Origin: Pseudodesulfovibrio sediminis
GTDB lineage: Bacteria > Desulfobacterota > Desulfovibrionia > Desulfovibrionales > Desulfovibrionaceae
Length of the DNA stretch: 64,000 nucleotides
Reading direction: 5' to 3'
Assembly (NCBI RefSeq): GCF_020886695.1
Contig: NZ_AP024485.1
Span: 2,919,001 to 2,983,000 of the forward strand
Shown: positions 43,322 to 52,581 of the stretch, piece by piece
How the letters are laid out: each line of letters opens with the position of its first letter
How positions within the stretch are numbered: the first letter of the stretch is position 1
Made by a program: the position numbers and the translations under genes
The notes under the pieces: generated by a model
What the model saw: the letters and a program-made list of their open reading frames with translations, nothing else
Database searches by the model: none
What the model was told of the DNA's origin: nothing

Positions 43322-43631
43322 CTTTTGTATTGATGCTGAAACGGCATGTGTAAATAAATGTGTAAAAGGCACTAAAAAGTCCCCGAAAACGAGTGTTTTC
43401 AGGGGCTTTTTCCTGTTTAAGGGCTCATTTTTAAAACCCTTCAAGGGAAATCTACCGACCAAGGCAAGTATTTTGCCGACCACTCTCTGCGTATGACCGA
43501 CATAAGGCTGTATTTGGCCGACATCCAGGCGTTCCGTCCTTTTTCTTCCAAAAACCCGTGTTAAGATTTTCGCAACTTTGAACGACGCATTGGGCGTTGT
43601 CCTGAAAACCACTCATAAGGAGAATACGGGA
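43293..43631. other. Left end of element 2, no intact gene
   Basis: Contains the att terminator, the ATGTGTAAA pair (43346-43366), a further terminator-like hairpin with T5 near 43379-43412, and an AT-rich stretch. Leftward reading near 43330-43370 resembles an integrase C-terminus (FTHLFTHAV), suggesting the end of a lost int gene. Confidence 0.5.
43346..43366 (+). repeat. Candidate arm sites of a different type, left end of element 2
   Basis: Two ATGTGTAAA copies with a 12-base period, 54 bases inside the att repeat. Same layout as the TGGTGGGCCC pairs but another sequence. Confidence 0.5.
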
Positions 43632-44318
43632 ATGGCAGAGAAATGGATTCAACACATTGGAGACGATCAACTTGTTTATGGTATGCCCAAGCACATGAGT
43701 GCCGTCGCTGGAAGCGGGGAAAGCGCAGTCGGTGGTCGGGCGACCTACTGGCGATATCATCCGAAGCCGCAGGCTTGCGAAAAATGCCAAGCAATGAAGG
43801 GACTCTGGTTCGAAAAGAACCCCGGACCAGTTCATCCGAATTGCAAGTGTGAGATCGAAGAGGTTCAGGCAATTAGAGTAACGGGGCGCTCGGACGCAAT
43901 CACCGTACCCCCCGGAGTCGATCTTGCTGCGAATATTTCCGAAGCGCGTCGGGTTGCCAAGGAATGCGAGGCGAAGGCGCGAAAGATTGTATCCCAATCT
44001 GCAGGCCATTACAGTTCCGAGAAAGCAGTCGAGTACTTGACGTTTGGGTTTAAATGCAAGTGGATTTATGACAACTTCGCAGCAGGTATGCGGTATGACT
44101 ACAAAAAGGATGGGCATCCTGAATATGAAGACTTCGGCAATTATCACTACGGGCTTTACACGAGGGCCATGGGGATCAATGTAACCCTGGCTCAGGCTGC
44201 TGCGGGTGCCTGGCAGATAAAACGGGGTACCTCGGATTGGAGCTTTGTTGACACTTGGTTTGATGATCCCAGAGACAACAGGAGGATCCGTGAGGGGCAG
44301 CAGTATCCCTTGGATTAG
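43632..44318 (+). CDS. Toxin_44-type (polymorphic toxin) protein
   Basis: 228 residues from ATG 43632 (AAGGAG about 9 bases upstream). N-terminal part has Cys pairs and HPNCKC (ACEKCQAMKG, GPVHPNCKC), as in phage head-morphogenesis-type leaders. The C-terminal 80 residues match the Bacterial toxin 44 pattern by eye: RYDYKKDG, FGNYHYGLYTRAMGI, QAAAGAWQ and DDPRDNRRIREG. Such domains are tips of polymorphic toxins; catalytic activity is not claimed. No long delivery region and no signal peptide. The next gene may be its immunity protein. Confidence 0.65.
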   Translation: MAEKWIQHIGDDQLVYGMPKHMSAVAGSGESAVGGRATYWRYHPKPQACEKCQAMKGLWFEKNPGPVHPNCKCEIEEVQAIRVTGRSDAITVPPGVDLAANISEARRVAKECEAKARKIVSQSAGHYSSEKAVEYLTFGFKCKWIYDNFAAGMRYDYKKDGHPEYEDFGNYHYGLYTRAMGINVTLAQAAAGAWQIKRGTSDWSFVDTWFDDPRDNRRIREGQQYPLD

Positions 44319-44427
44319 AAGGAAGGGGCTGACAAAGCCCCTTCCTTCCTTTACAAATATCGTTGTTCGATATCGGACGAGTCTTTCAGGCCGCTCACAG
44401 TGAATTAATCAAGTCAACCCACTTGAG

Positions 44428-44868
44428 ATGATACATAGGCGCAACATCATACCTTCCGTTCTCCGAAAGAGCATATTTATCTACCTGTTCTGTCAGGGGG
44501 TGGTTTCATTTTTGTGGATGATGTTTTTTTTGGTGCTTGCTGGTTGGGACAGGCGTCTTACTCAACCTCCAGTTGAAAATCATTGGTATGGCACCATACT
44601 CTGTGGAATTGTCGTAACTTCAAGCATCGTCCTTTATCGCGGTTTTTCTCTTCGTGCGATACGGGGGAAATGGCGAAACATGTTTCTAACTTTTGCCACC
44701 CTCAGTGCATTGGCCTGCATAAATCCGATCATCCTTATCTATGAGGTCGGCAGCACCTCATTGTCAGGGCTCCTGAGCTATGGATTCCCATTGATATTCA
44801 ACACATTGATTCTGTTAGTTGTGTTTTCCAAGCGTGCCTACTCTTCTCTTTTTGAGAACCCTGCATAA
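44428..44868 (+). CDS. Four-segment membrane protein, candidate immunity protein
   Basis: 146 residues, four hydrophobic segments (about 15-38, 56-70, 86-104, 117-134) with short loops. It lies 110 bases after the toxin_44 gene in the same direction and is terminated at 44888-44919. Membrane proteins of this size often accompany polymorphic toxins; the immunity role is inferred from adjacency only. Confidence 0.5.
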   Translation: MIHRRNIIPSVLRKSIFIYLFCQGVVSFLWMMFFLVLAGWDRRLTQPPVENHWYGTILCGIVVTSSIVLYRGFSLRAIRGKWRNMFLTFATLSALACINPIILIYEVGSTSLSGLLSYGFPLIFNTLILLVVFSKRAYSSLFENPA

Positions 44869-44887
44869 GCCCCTTTCATCAATACAA

Positions 44888-44919
44888 AAGCCCCCGACGG
44901 CATATGCTGTCGGGGGCTT
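44888..44919. terminator. Terminator between membrane protein and int remnant
   Basis: AAGCCCCCGAC stem with GTCGGGGGCTT and short loop; T4 runs on the minus strand, serving the leftward integrase remnant and possibly both directions. Confidence 0.7.
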
Positions 44920-44924
44920 CAGGT

Positions 44925-45220
44925 TTACTTGCCGAACACTTTTTCCAGGGCGTTTTCTGTTATGCCTAGTCGATGAATGTACTGGGTCGTGGTCATTGAG
45001 TTTTTGTGCCGTAGGATGGCCTGGATGGTGGGTATGTCCACTCCCTCCTGGGCCAGCATGGACGCTGTGAGGTGCCGAATGCCGTGATAGTTGAACCGTG
45101 GCACTCCCGCCTTGTCGCACACGCGAGGTATCAACTTCTGCCGTTCGGCGTATGGGGTGCCGTCGTCATGGCAGAAGACGTATTCGCCACGTTTTGACTT
45201 GGCATGGTCGGCCAGGGCGT
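44925..45220 (-). pseudogene. Integrase C-terminal remnant
   Basis: About 100 codons with the C-terminal half of a tyrosine recombinase: YHGIRHLTAS (HxxR), LRHKNSMTTTQYIH (His and nucleophile Tyr). The N-terminal domains are missing. At about 45215 the sequence joins directly to the rep remnant, so the two are fused by a deletion. Catalytic Arg I is absent, so it cannot work alone. Confidence 0.82.
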
Positions 45221-46216
45221 CCAAAATCATCATCGGTGGCTGCTAGTGAGGTTGCTATGCCCAAAAGTTGATGGGAAAGTTGGAGTTGTGTCGTCCTGAC
45301 TGCTTTGGCTCGTATGGCAGGAACGGGGTCACATGTGCCTTGAAATGAGTTTTGGACCATAGACCACCAAGGCAGTGTTTTCCGTTGAGTGTGGTGCTTG
45401 CCTGGATTTGATCTGAACTTGAGCCATTTCTTTGTGCAGTATCCCCATAGGGCATCCATAAACCCAATACCATCAACAAGGTCATCAATGCCTAATTCCT
45501 TGATGGCTTCTCGCATGATTTGGAATTCGACTCGTATTACCTTCTTGTTCTCTGGGACTTTTTCAATACGCCAAACCTTATGCATCCAAAGCTTCTTCGA
45601 TATGGTTTGAATTTCGAGCTCTTTGTCATAGAGGCGAGCAGAGAGTTTCCCCTTTCCTATGGTTACACCGGTCAACATATTACTTTTGAAATAGTGATTG
45701 ATATTTCGAGAGCGCGTAACAGTGTGATCAAATAATTCAACGCCCCAATAGTGGCTGGGAATGAAGAGGTCCATGCAGGGGTCAATTCTATTTGGCTTTA
45801 TCTTCATGATATGTGCGCTCCACTCTTTGAGAGCTGCCAAACTCACATCAATTGAATTTGGAACTCCACGCCGCCAGAGCGTTTCAGATCGGATTTCTAC
45901 AATTGCATTTGGTCTGAGTTGATTTGAAAACCGAATCGAAAATTCGTTTCCTGAAATAATCCATTTATATCCAGCGCTTCCATTTGGGAGGACATTGAAA
46001 AGCAACCGGTCATCCATTTCAGGGATTTCGATGAAGATGGGTTGGGGCATTCCCGTTTTGCGGGCTTGATCTTGGAACATGTCCAAAACTTGGAAAAATA
46101 GGTCGTTGGGCCATACGAGATCTAGAGTGAAATAGAGTGAATCCACTCCAGAACATAGTACCTCCGGTTCCAAGGGAAGCCCCGTGTTCACCTTTGAAGG
46201 GGGGGCTGATAGTCAT
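45215..46216 (-). pseudogene. Broken Rep_trans replication gene
   Basis: Near-identical to element 1 rep over about 1 kb, with a 12-base in-frame deletion. The 3' end is lost at the integrase junction (45215). Near the 5' end a run of G has 7 instead of 6 bases (46199-46205), which shifts the frame between the conserved start hairpin and the rest. Both ends broken, so not functional. Confidence 0.85.
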
Positions 46217-46224
46217 CAGCCCCC
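46201..46224 (-). promoter_or_regulatory. Conserved rep-start hairpin, element 2 copy
   Basis: GGGGGCTGAT/ATCAGCCCCC with loop AGTC, the same as 34835-34858. Confidence 0.5.
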
Positions 46225-46305
46225 TCTTAGGCTTGTCCTTGCTCCGTTGTTTCTTCTTCGTATTTGATTTTCCATGTGGCGAAAATATGGAAACGGAATT
46301 AAAAA

Positions 46306-46341
46306 CACTTGGACACATAAAAAGAAAAATGTGTCCGGGTG
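46306..46341 (-). terminator. Hairpin upstream of broken rep
   Basis: 13-bp stem (CACTTGGACACAT / ATGTGTCCGGGTG, two wobble pairs), 10-base loop, followed on the minus strand by TTTTT. Same place as 34939-34978 but different sequence. Confidence 0.55.
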
Positions 46342-46393
46342 AAATGGAAAGCGGGATGCTATGCTGGTGGATTTCCCTGAATGGGAGGACAGA

Positions 46394-47293
46394 TTATGGC
46401 TTAGTTCTGGGTGCTAGTTGCCAAAAGCCATTTTTTCTATTCAGAGCCTTGGCGAATGATTCTGGGCTCATTTCTCCAATGTCAGGGTCTTGGATGCCCC
46501 TTCCTGAGTCTTGAGCAACTGCATTGAATAGCCCTTGAATCTTTGGGGCACTGAATGGGGTTCCATCTCGTTGTGATGCTTTGAGTATGAATCGCGCCCA
46601 TGTGATTTTGACCTGTTGCAAGGAGACTCTGGGAATTGTCTCGCCTAAGTAGCTACCGAGCTTGGTAAGGTTCTCGGTTTCTCCGTTTGCAGACCATTGC
46701 TGTATTTTTCTTGCTATTCCAGACTCAGTCATAAGACTTTTATCTAGTCGAATGAGTTTGCGTGCGGCTTTAAGGTCTCCGTGCCTTGCCCGAAAGAAAA
46801 GCTCAGGGGGATTCTCCCCGTATAGGCAATTGCAAGGAACCCAAATGAGCAAGAAGAACAACATAGCAGGAGGTGAGGTGTCCCATTCAAGCTCACCTGT
46901 TTCTGATCCTTGTTGAGGGATAAAGGCATGAACTATGGAACTGACTCCTCCACCCGGTGCAATTGGTCCTTTCCCAGTCTGTATTTCCTTGAAACTGAAT
47001 TCAGCTGTGCCATTTTGCCATGACATATTGGGAACGAGAACTGCAATCAACTCAGAAAAGAGCCTTTTGTTGTTTCTATAATACGAAAACCATATTTTAA
47101 GGTTGGGAATGTTGGATGAGTCTATTCCGATTTCCCCTGAATGGATTGCATTTAGCATATGGAAAAGAGGTTCTGAGTTGCAAGCATGGAAAAGTGCAAT
47201 TTCTGCAAGAAGTGGGTCAACGCCTTTCTTCTATGCTTCCACGTTTTGCCCTTCAATTAGGCTGAATTTAGAGTGGTCTGTCTCAACTTCCAT
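46394..47293 (-). pseudogene. Backbone gene homolog with premature amber stop
   Basis: Homolog of the element 1 gene at 35014 (shared AQDSGRGIQDPDIGEM-like C-terminal block). The in-frame start at ATG 47293 gives 20 residues, then a TAG at 47231-47233, after which the frame stays open to 46394. A restart at ATG 47158 would give 254 residues without the N-terminus. Either inactive or an N-truncated product. Confidence 0.75.
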
Positions 47294-47461
47294 GGCTGCC
47301 GTTTATACTAGCTGAATAGCATCAGTAAAGAGATCTTATGAAGTGGTCTTACTTCTTGGTTATAGTTCTTACTAGTTTCAAATTCGGTTTATTGCATTCA
47401 TCTTATACATATTATATGACAGGCAAACTATTTCAATATCCGTTATTATTAAGGGGTGCAT

Positions 47462-48334
47462 ATGGACTACGAAATTAAGGAACTGGGGATCGGCGGCGTT
47501 CTGGATCAGAGCTTGGGGCTTATCAAAGACAACCTGGGCATGATTCTAAAAATTACTGTTGTTAGCTTACTGGTTATGGCTGTCATAGTTGGACTAGCTA
47601 TGTGGAACTCGGTTTACATCGTAACTATAAATGAATGGTCTGCGACTCTCCCTTGGCCCAAGGCGGCATGGTTGTTCCCTGCTTTCTTGTTAGCAATTGG
47701 CGTCTACCTATCTTCAATTGCAGCAGTCGTTGCTTTTTTTTCAAAGCGATATCTTGGTGAACTCATGACCTTGAAACAGGCTTTTGCCGAAGGCTTTAAG
47801 CGATCATTTGCTCTAGGTTGGACCAACTTATTGAAAATCCTGGCCATAGGCTTGGTCGTTGGTGCATGTATTGGCGGACAATTCGCTATTCAGCTTAAGA
47901 TTGCATCTACCTTTGCTTTTCTCCCACACATTGTAGTCCCTTTGGTTTTTCTTTTTGCCATATACATGTTCATGCGATGGGGTATCGCAGATCAGGTTGT
48001 TGTCATTGAACGGATCAGTGGGCCAAAGGCATTGAAGCGCAGTAGCTTTCTTATGAAGAAGAATAAATGGAAGCTCCTTGTCATATCCATACTGCTCATT
48101 GTTTTTGTGGCTTTGACTAGGCTTTCAGCTCTTCTGTTCCCCAACGATGTTGTAAGGCTCGCCATCGTATTTAGCACTCAGTTTGTTTCTTTCTTCGTCG
48201 GTACTATTGCAACGACCGTGCTCTACTTCTCGGCCCGCTGCCAGAAGGAGAGTTTCGACCTTCAAATGCTAGCGGACTCTTTGGCTGCAACTGATGGGCC
48301 GGAAACGCAAGCAGAAACGGCTCCAGTTGAGTAA
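47462..48334 (+). CDS. Polytopic membrane protein, first gene of the MoxR module
   Basis: About 290 residues from ATG 47462 (AAGGGG five bases upstream). About six membrane segments: TVVSLLVMAVIVGLAM, WLFPAFLLAIGVYLSSIAAV, LAIGLVVGACIGG, VVPLVFLFAIYMFM, LLVISILLIVFVALT and FVSFFVGTIATTVLYF. Resembles the glycerophosphodiester phosphodiesterase-like membrane (DUF7847-like) proteins at the start of MoxR-DUF58 gene sets. Followed by five co-oriented genes within 15 bases of each other, so one operon. Confidence 0.75.
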   Translation: MDYEIKELGIGGVLDQSLGLIKDNLGMILKITVVSLLVMAVIVGLAMWNSVYIVTINEWSATLPWPKAAWLFPAFLLAIGVYLSSIAAVVAFFSKRYLGELMTLKQAFAEGFKRSFALGWTNLLKILAIGLVVGACIGGQFAIQLKIASTFAFLPHIVVPLVFLFAIYMFMRWGIADQVVVIERISGPKALKRSSFLMKKNKWKLLVISILLIVFVALTRLSALLFPNDVVRLAIVFSTQFVSFFVGTIATTVLYFSARCQKESFDLQMLADSLAATDGPETQAETAPVE

Positions 48335-48346
48335 TCGGTTACTGCG

Positions 48347-49039
48347 TTGAAACACCAAGCTTCTATCGCTTTACAAAACACCTCTCCACCGCCTGAAGAC
48401 ATTTGTCGGGCAGTGGAAGAGGTCCTTTCGCGTCCCTACTATGAAGACAAGCCCTCCTTAGCTGAGGGGGTGATCAATGGTTTTTTTCAATCGATAACTG
48501 AAGTTATTGAAAAGTATCTCGCCCCTATAATCTCAGCACTTGATCGAACCATAAACCTAGCCTTTTCGTTCCGCGATGATTCTCCCATCTTGTTTTGGAC
48601 TGTCGTGGGGTGCCTGAGCCTACTGTTGGTTGTCATTGTGACCCGTCTAGCCTTGAAACTATACAAGGCAATCAAGGCCCGACGCCTTGAGCGTACATAC
48701 CCTGATACGCTTCTTTCATCCAAGGCCGTCACCCCTGAGATGCTGGAAGCCGAAGCTGCTGAGGCAGGCGACGAGGGAGACTTAATCCTGGCGCTACGTT
48801 TGTTGTTCATGGCTGGCGTTATGCGTCTGGAAAAAGCCTCGGACAATTTCTATAAGCCAGCTTTGACCAATGCAGAGTACCTACGGAGATTTTCAAAGAC
48901 TGATGCGGAAGCCCCCCTGACATTCATGGCTCAGGCCCTGAACCGTTGGTATGCGGGAGAAACTTGTGATCAAGCTGTTTACGAGAAGGGCTTAGCCGCG
49001 CACAAGCAGCTTGTAATATTGGCTCAGGAGCAAAACTGA
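48347..49039 (+). CDS. DUF4129-like membrane protein
   Basis: 230 residues starting at TTG 48347. One central membrane segment (about 80-102: PILFWTVVGCLSLLLVVIVT) and a helical cytoplasmic C-terminus, ALRLLFMAGVMRLE ... LTNAEYLRRF, the DUF4129 pattern. These proteins are encoded with MoxR, DUF58 and DUF4350 and are thought to help an ATPase-VWA complex at the membrane. ATG of the next gene follows one base after the stop. Confidence 0.75.
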   Translation: MKHQASIALQNTSPPPEDICRAVEEVLSRPYYEDKPSLAEGVINGFFQSITEVIEKYLAPIISALDRTINLAFSFRDDSPILFWTVVGCLSLLLVVIVTRLALKLYKAIKARRLERTYPDTLLSSKAVTPEMLEAEAAEAGDEGDLILALRLLFMAGVMRLEKASDNFYKPALTNAEYLRRFSKTDAEAPLTFMAQALNRWYAGETCDQAVYEKGLAAHKQLVILAQEQN

Positions 49040-49040
49040 G

Positions 49041-50327
49041 ATGTCGGCTGCAAGAAAATCTCTCATAGGCATCGTGGCGTTGATGTTGCTCTCGGTGCTG
49101 CTGACAGTTCTCGACGGAGCAAGAGCTCCTCAAGGGACTGGCCGGGAGCACGACAGTTTTGGGCTACTTGGGCATGGCCTGCGTGGCCTATACGAAACCT
49201 TGGAAACGCTTGGCATGGACGTACATCGAATCCATGTCCCTCCATCTGCCGTCGACACCTTATACCCTGATGCGAATTTGGTTTTATGGAGTCCAGAGTC
49301 TCACAGGGTCCAAAAAGAACTCCGGCATATTGAGCAACTAGGGCAGTGGGTAAAGGAAGGAGGACGCTTGATTATCGCTCCTCCGACGATCAATGGAGTA
49401 AGGGCGGACTCCGAGGGAAAAGAAACCCTGTTCAAGTACCTCGGTTTGAAACGCCAGATTTTCTTTGATGTCGATGCCCCCCATGTAGCCCCTACCCCCA
49501 ATGAGGGATTGCCGAATTTTGAGAAGTCAGTCTGGGGCGGAGCTCTCAACGAATCGGCAGTCGTGAGCATTGTTGCCAAGGGGAAAATGGACACGTTGCT
49601 GCGCGGTGTGGATTCATTGGTCCTACCCGTCGAGTCGATCATTACCCTGGGAAGAGCAGGGGATTTGGTGAGCCCGGACCGGCTCGATTTCATCGACAAG
49701 GACGGCAAGGAGAGCACCCTTATTGCCGCGCTGCCGCTCGGCAAGGGCGAAGTTGTGATCGTGGCTGACCCCAGACTGGCGGTAAACAAGTTTCTTGGGC
49801 TGGAGGACAATGCTGTCGTAATGACGCTGTTGCTCGGAGGAGAGTCCGGCCCAATAGTATTCGATGAATTTCTGCACGGCATTGGCTCAAGGGGGAATCC
49901 TATTCACCTCCTATCAAGACAGCCATATGGATACATTGCCTTGGGCTTCTTGCTTACCGTCTTGCTCTGGTGCTGGAGAAGCGCTATCTTCTTGGGGCCG
50001 CCTCTTCCAGAGGGCAGAACTTCGAGGAGAGACATTTCGGATTACATCGACGCCATGGCCAACCTGTTCATGAAAAAAAGGGCCTACCGATTCGCATTGG
50101 GCGAAGTAAGGGAAGGAGTGATGAGACGCCTGGCCAAGAAATACCATCTGCCTCCATCTAAAGCCGATGCAAAGAGTATCGCGAAAGCGATGGGCAAAAG
50201 AGATCCTGACGCAGCAAAACGATTCATGGAATCTGTTGCTGCTGTCGATACAATTCTTAAGAAAAAAAGAGAACCGTCAGCCAAGCGCCTGGCACAGATC
50301 ACGAGGAAGTTTACCAAGTGTCAATAG
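49041..50327 (+). CDS. DUF4350-domain membrane-anchored protein
   Basis: 428 residues. N-terminal anchor (LIGIVALMLLSVLLTVLD), then a GATase/ThuA-like DUF4350 domain (about 30-230: LLGHGLRGLYETLETLGMDV, DANLVLWSPES, GQWVKEGGRLIIAPP), a second membrane segment at about 291-311 (YGYIALGFLLTVLLWCW) and a cytoplasmic basic C-terminus. Its end overlaps the MoxR gene start. Part of the MoxR module. Confidence 0.78.
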   Translation: MSAARKSLIGIVALMLLSVLLTVLDGARAPQGTGREHDSFGLLGHGLRGLYETLETLGMDVHRIHVPPSAVDTLYPDANLVLWSPESHRVQKELRHIEQLGQWVKEGGRLIIAPPTINGVRADSEGKETLFKYLGLKRQIFFDVDAPHVAPTPNEGLPNFEKSVWGGALNESAVVSIVAKGKMDTLLRGVDSLVLPVESIITLGRAGDLVSPDRLDFIDKDGKESTLIAALPLGKGEVVIVADPRLAVNKFLGLEDNAVVMTLLLGGESGPIVFDEFLHGIGSRGNPIHLLSRQPYGYIALGFLLTVLLWCWRSAIFLGPPLPEGRTSRRDISDYIDAMANLFMKKRAYRFALGEVREGVMRRLAKKYHLPPSKADAKSIAKAMGKRDPDAAKRFMESVAAVDTILKKKREPSAKRLAQITRKFTKCQ

Positions 50328-51265
50328 AAGCAACGCACAAGAAAGTGTGCACTGAAGTGCAAAAAGTCTTTTTTGGACAGGATGATACCTTGAATCTTTG
50401 CCTTGCAGCCCTGTTTTGTGGAGGCCATGTATTGCTGGAAGGAGTTCCTGGTACGGCGAAGACCCTCTTGGTACAAACATTGGCAACAACTCTGAGCATG
50501 GATTCGTGTCGCATCCAGATGACCGCCGACCGGCTGCCCAACGAAATTACCGGATCAAGTGTTTTCCATCCAGATGACAAAGAGTTCACCTTCAAGCCAG
50601 GGCCGGTCTTTACCAATTTTCTGCTGGCCGATGAATTGAACCGCGCTTCACCCAAGACACAGTCTGCACTCTTGGAAGCCATGCAAGAATGCACAGTCAG
50701 CCAGGACAAAACGACCCACCCCCTTCCCGATCCATTCATGGTCTTTGCAACGCAAAACCCCGTCGATCAAGATGGGACCTACCCTCTGCCTTTGGCTCAG
50801 TTGGACCGCTTCATGTTCAAGATCATCATCGACTATCCTGATGTTGAAGCAGAAAAAAGAATGCTGAACAGTCATCATGCAACAGCAGGCCTGCGGGATA
50901 GGGGAGAGCTTGGCATCAACCCCGTTCTTTCGGCTGAGGAGCTGCTTGAGGCTCGGGAAGTGATCCGCTCAACCTTTGTGCGTGACGAAGTCGTCGAGTA
51001 CGTCCAGTCGTTGATGGCCGCAACCAGGGACGAGGACCTGCTCAGCGTGGGGGCAAGCCCTCGTGCCGGATTGATGCTGATGATGGGTGCAAAGAGTATA
51101 GCACGCTTTGCTGGTCGGGATTACGTCATCCCGGATGACGTGAAAGAGGTCTTCTGTCCGGCCATGCGTCATAGAGTGGTTCGCGCTCCCATGGCCGAAA
51201 TCGAAGAGATAGAACCTGACGAAATACTCACCAACATACTGGAAACGGTAAAGGTGCCCCGGTGA
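50318..51265 (+). CDS. MoxR-family AAA+ ATPase
   Basis: 315 residues from GTG 50318. Walker A GVPGTAKT, Walker B LADELNRA, sensor 1 FATQNP and sensor 2 region SPRAGLML, typical of MoxR. MoxR ATPases work with VWA/DUF58 proteins in protein maturation or assembly. It overlaps DUF4350 and, by GTGA, the DUF58 gene. Central enzyme of the module. Confidence 0.93.
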   Translation: MSIEATHKKVCTEVQKVFFGQDDTLNLCLAALFCGGHVLLEGVPGTAKTLLVQTLATTLSMDSCRIQMTADRLPNEITGSSVFHPDDKEFTFKPGPVFTNFLLADELNRASPKTQSALLEAMQECTVSQDKTTHPLPDPFMVFATQNPVDQDGTYPLPLAQLDRFMFKIIIDYPDVEAEKRMLNSHHATAGLRDRGELGINPVLSAEELLEAREVIRSTFVRDEVVEYVQSLMAATRDEDLLSVGASPRAGLMLMMGAKSIARFAGRDYVIPDDVKEVFCPAMRHRVVRAPMAEIEEIEPDEILTNILETVKVPR

Positions 51266-52581
51266 GGATTCGACCCGGTAGGAACTCTATATGGCTCATG
51301 GGAGCCATTATTCCATTCGGACTCATCTCAACCATTTGGCCGGTGGCCGTATGGTTGATGTTGGCAACGGTACTCTTTGTTTTGGCTCTGGCTGTAGCTG
51401 ACTACCGTTTTCTTATAGACGCTTTCAATGCAATACGGTTTAAACGTACCTTGCCAAACAGTGCCGGGCGTGGTGCTTCTTGTAACGTCGGCCTTGAACT
51501 CATCAATATCATCCAACGCCGCCTTTCAGGATCACTCCGCGATTTACCACCTGAAGGAGTTACCCCTGAGACATGGCAGTATGATATCCTACTGGAGCCG
51601 AACGGGGCAATACAAGAAAACTACTCTTGCATCATTCCGGAGCGCGGAGTGCATCACTGGGGGCTAACTCACCTCCGTCTCAAAGGCTTCCTCGGCTTTC
51701 TTGAAGGACAGATGGCCTTGGGCGAACCCCAGAGCGTAAAGGTATACCCTGAAAGCGCGGTTCCTGATGGAGAGTATCAAGTATTCACACAAATCGAATA
51801 TGACCTGAAAAAGAGCTCTTCAACTCGTCGACGTGGTGAAGGCATGGATTTCGAAACAATTGATCGTTTTGTCGAGGGTGATGATCCACGCCACATCGAC
51901 TGGTTCTCCACAGCCCGTAGCGGAGAATTCATGGTACGGCGTTATCAGCAGGACCAGCACCGTGAGGTCGTTATCCTGCTTGATTGCGGACGATTGATGG
52001 GTGCCCAGACATCTGCTGGAAATAAACTTGATCGGGCAGTGGATGCCGCTTTGCTGCTCTTTAGGATAGCCGGGCATCGCGGAGACAGCTGTTCCTTTGG
52101 CGTCTATGACAATCAGGTAAGGAGCTTTCTGCTCCCTCAACGGGGAATCGGTGCATACAAGCGAGTTCTGGAAAATGTATATGACGTGGAGTGCTCATTT
52201 ATCGAAAGCGACTTTTCAGTCATGTTCTCCAAGCTACAACAGAAGCAACGTAAACGTTCTTTGGTCGTGATTATTTCTGATGTTGTTGATTCCAATACCT
52301 CTGGGCGGATGAAAAGGGCTTTGGCTGAACTCAAGAAACAACATATGGTGGTCTTTGCTGCAATGAGAACGCCAGCTCTAAGCAATTATGCAAATCAGGT
52401 TGTTGACAGCACAAGAGGTGTAATGCGCCAAGCAGTAGCCATGCAGCTTGAGCAAGAGCGGGAAAAAGCCCTCCACCAGATAAGCAAGTTGGGCGTAACC
52501 GTTTTGGACACAGAGCCTGAAGGGCTTACCGTGCCATTACTTAATCAGTACATTCGGATTCGGGAGCAGGGCCTGCTCTAA
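51262..52581 (+). CDS. DUF58 (VWA-like) protein
   Basis: 439 residues from GTG 51262, overlapping the MoxR stop. Two N-terminal membrane segments (about 10-45), then the DUF58 signature (RGEGMDFETIDRFVEGDDPRHIDWFSTAR) and a VWA-like domain with LLDCGRLMGAQ. DUF58 proteins are the usual partner of MoxR ATPases. Converges with the next gene, overlapping it by 4 bases. Confidence 0.9.
   Translation: MRIRPGRNSIWLMGAIIPFGLISTIWPVAVWLMLATVLFVLALAVADYRFLIDAFNAIRFKRTLPNSAGRGASCNVGLELINIIQRRLSGSLRDLPPEGVTPETWQYDILLEPNGAIQENYSCIIPERGVHHWGLTHLRLKGFLGFLEGQMALGEPQSVKVYPESAVPDGEYQVFTQIEYDLKKSSSTRRRGEGMDFETIDRFVEGDDPRHIDWFSTARSGEFMVRRYQQDQHREVVILLDCGRLMGAQTSAGNKLDRAVDAALLLFRIAGHRGDSCSFGVYDNQVRSFLLPQRGIGAYKRVLENVYDVECSFIESDFSVMFSKLQQKQRKRSLVVIISDVVDSNTSGRMKRALAELKKQHMVVFAAMRTPALSNYANQVVDSTRGVMRQAVAMQLEQEREKALHQISKLGVTVLDTEPEGLTVPLLNQYIRIREQGLL

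Noticed and set aside
43452-44147. A 231-codon minus-strand frame over the toxin_44 gene
   Set aside because: The plus-strand frame has the ribosome site, Cys/His motifs and toxin_44 pattern; the minus frame has none.
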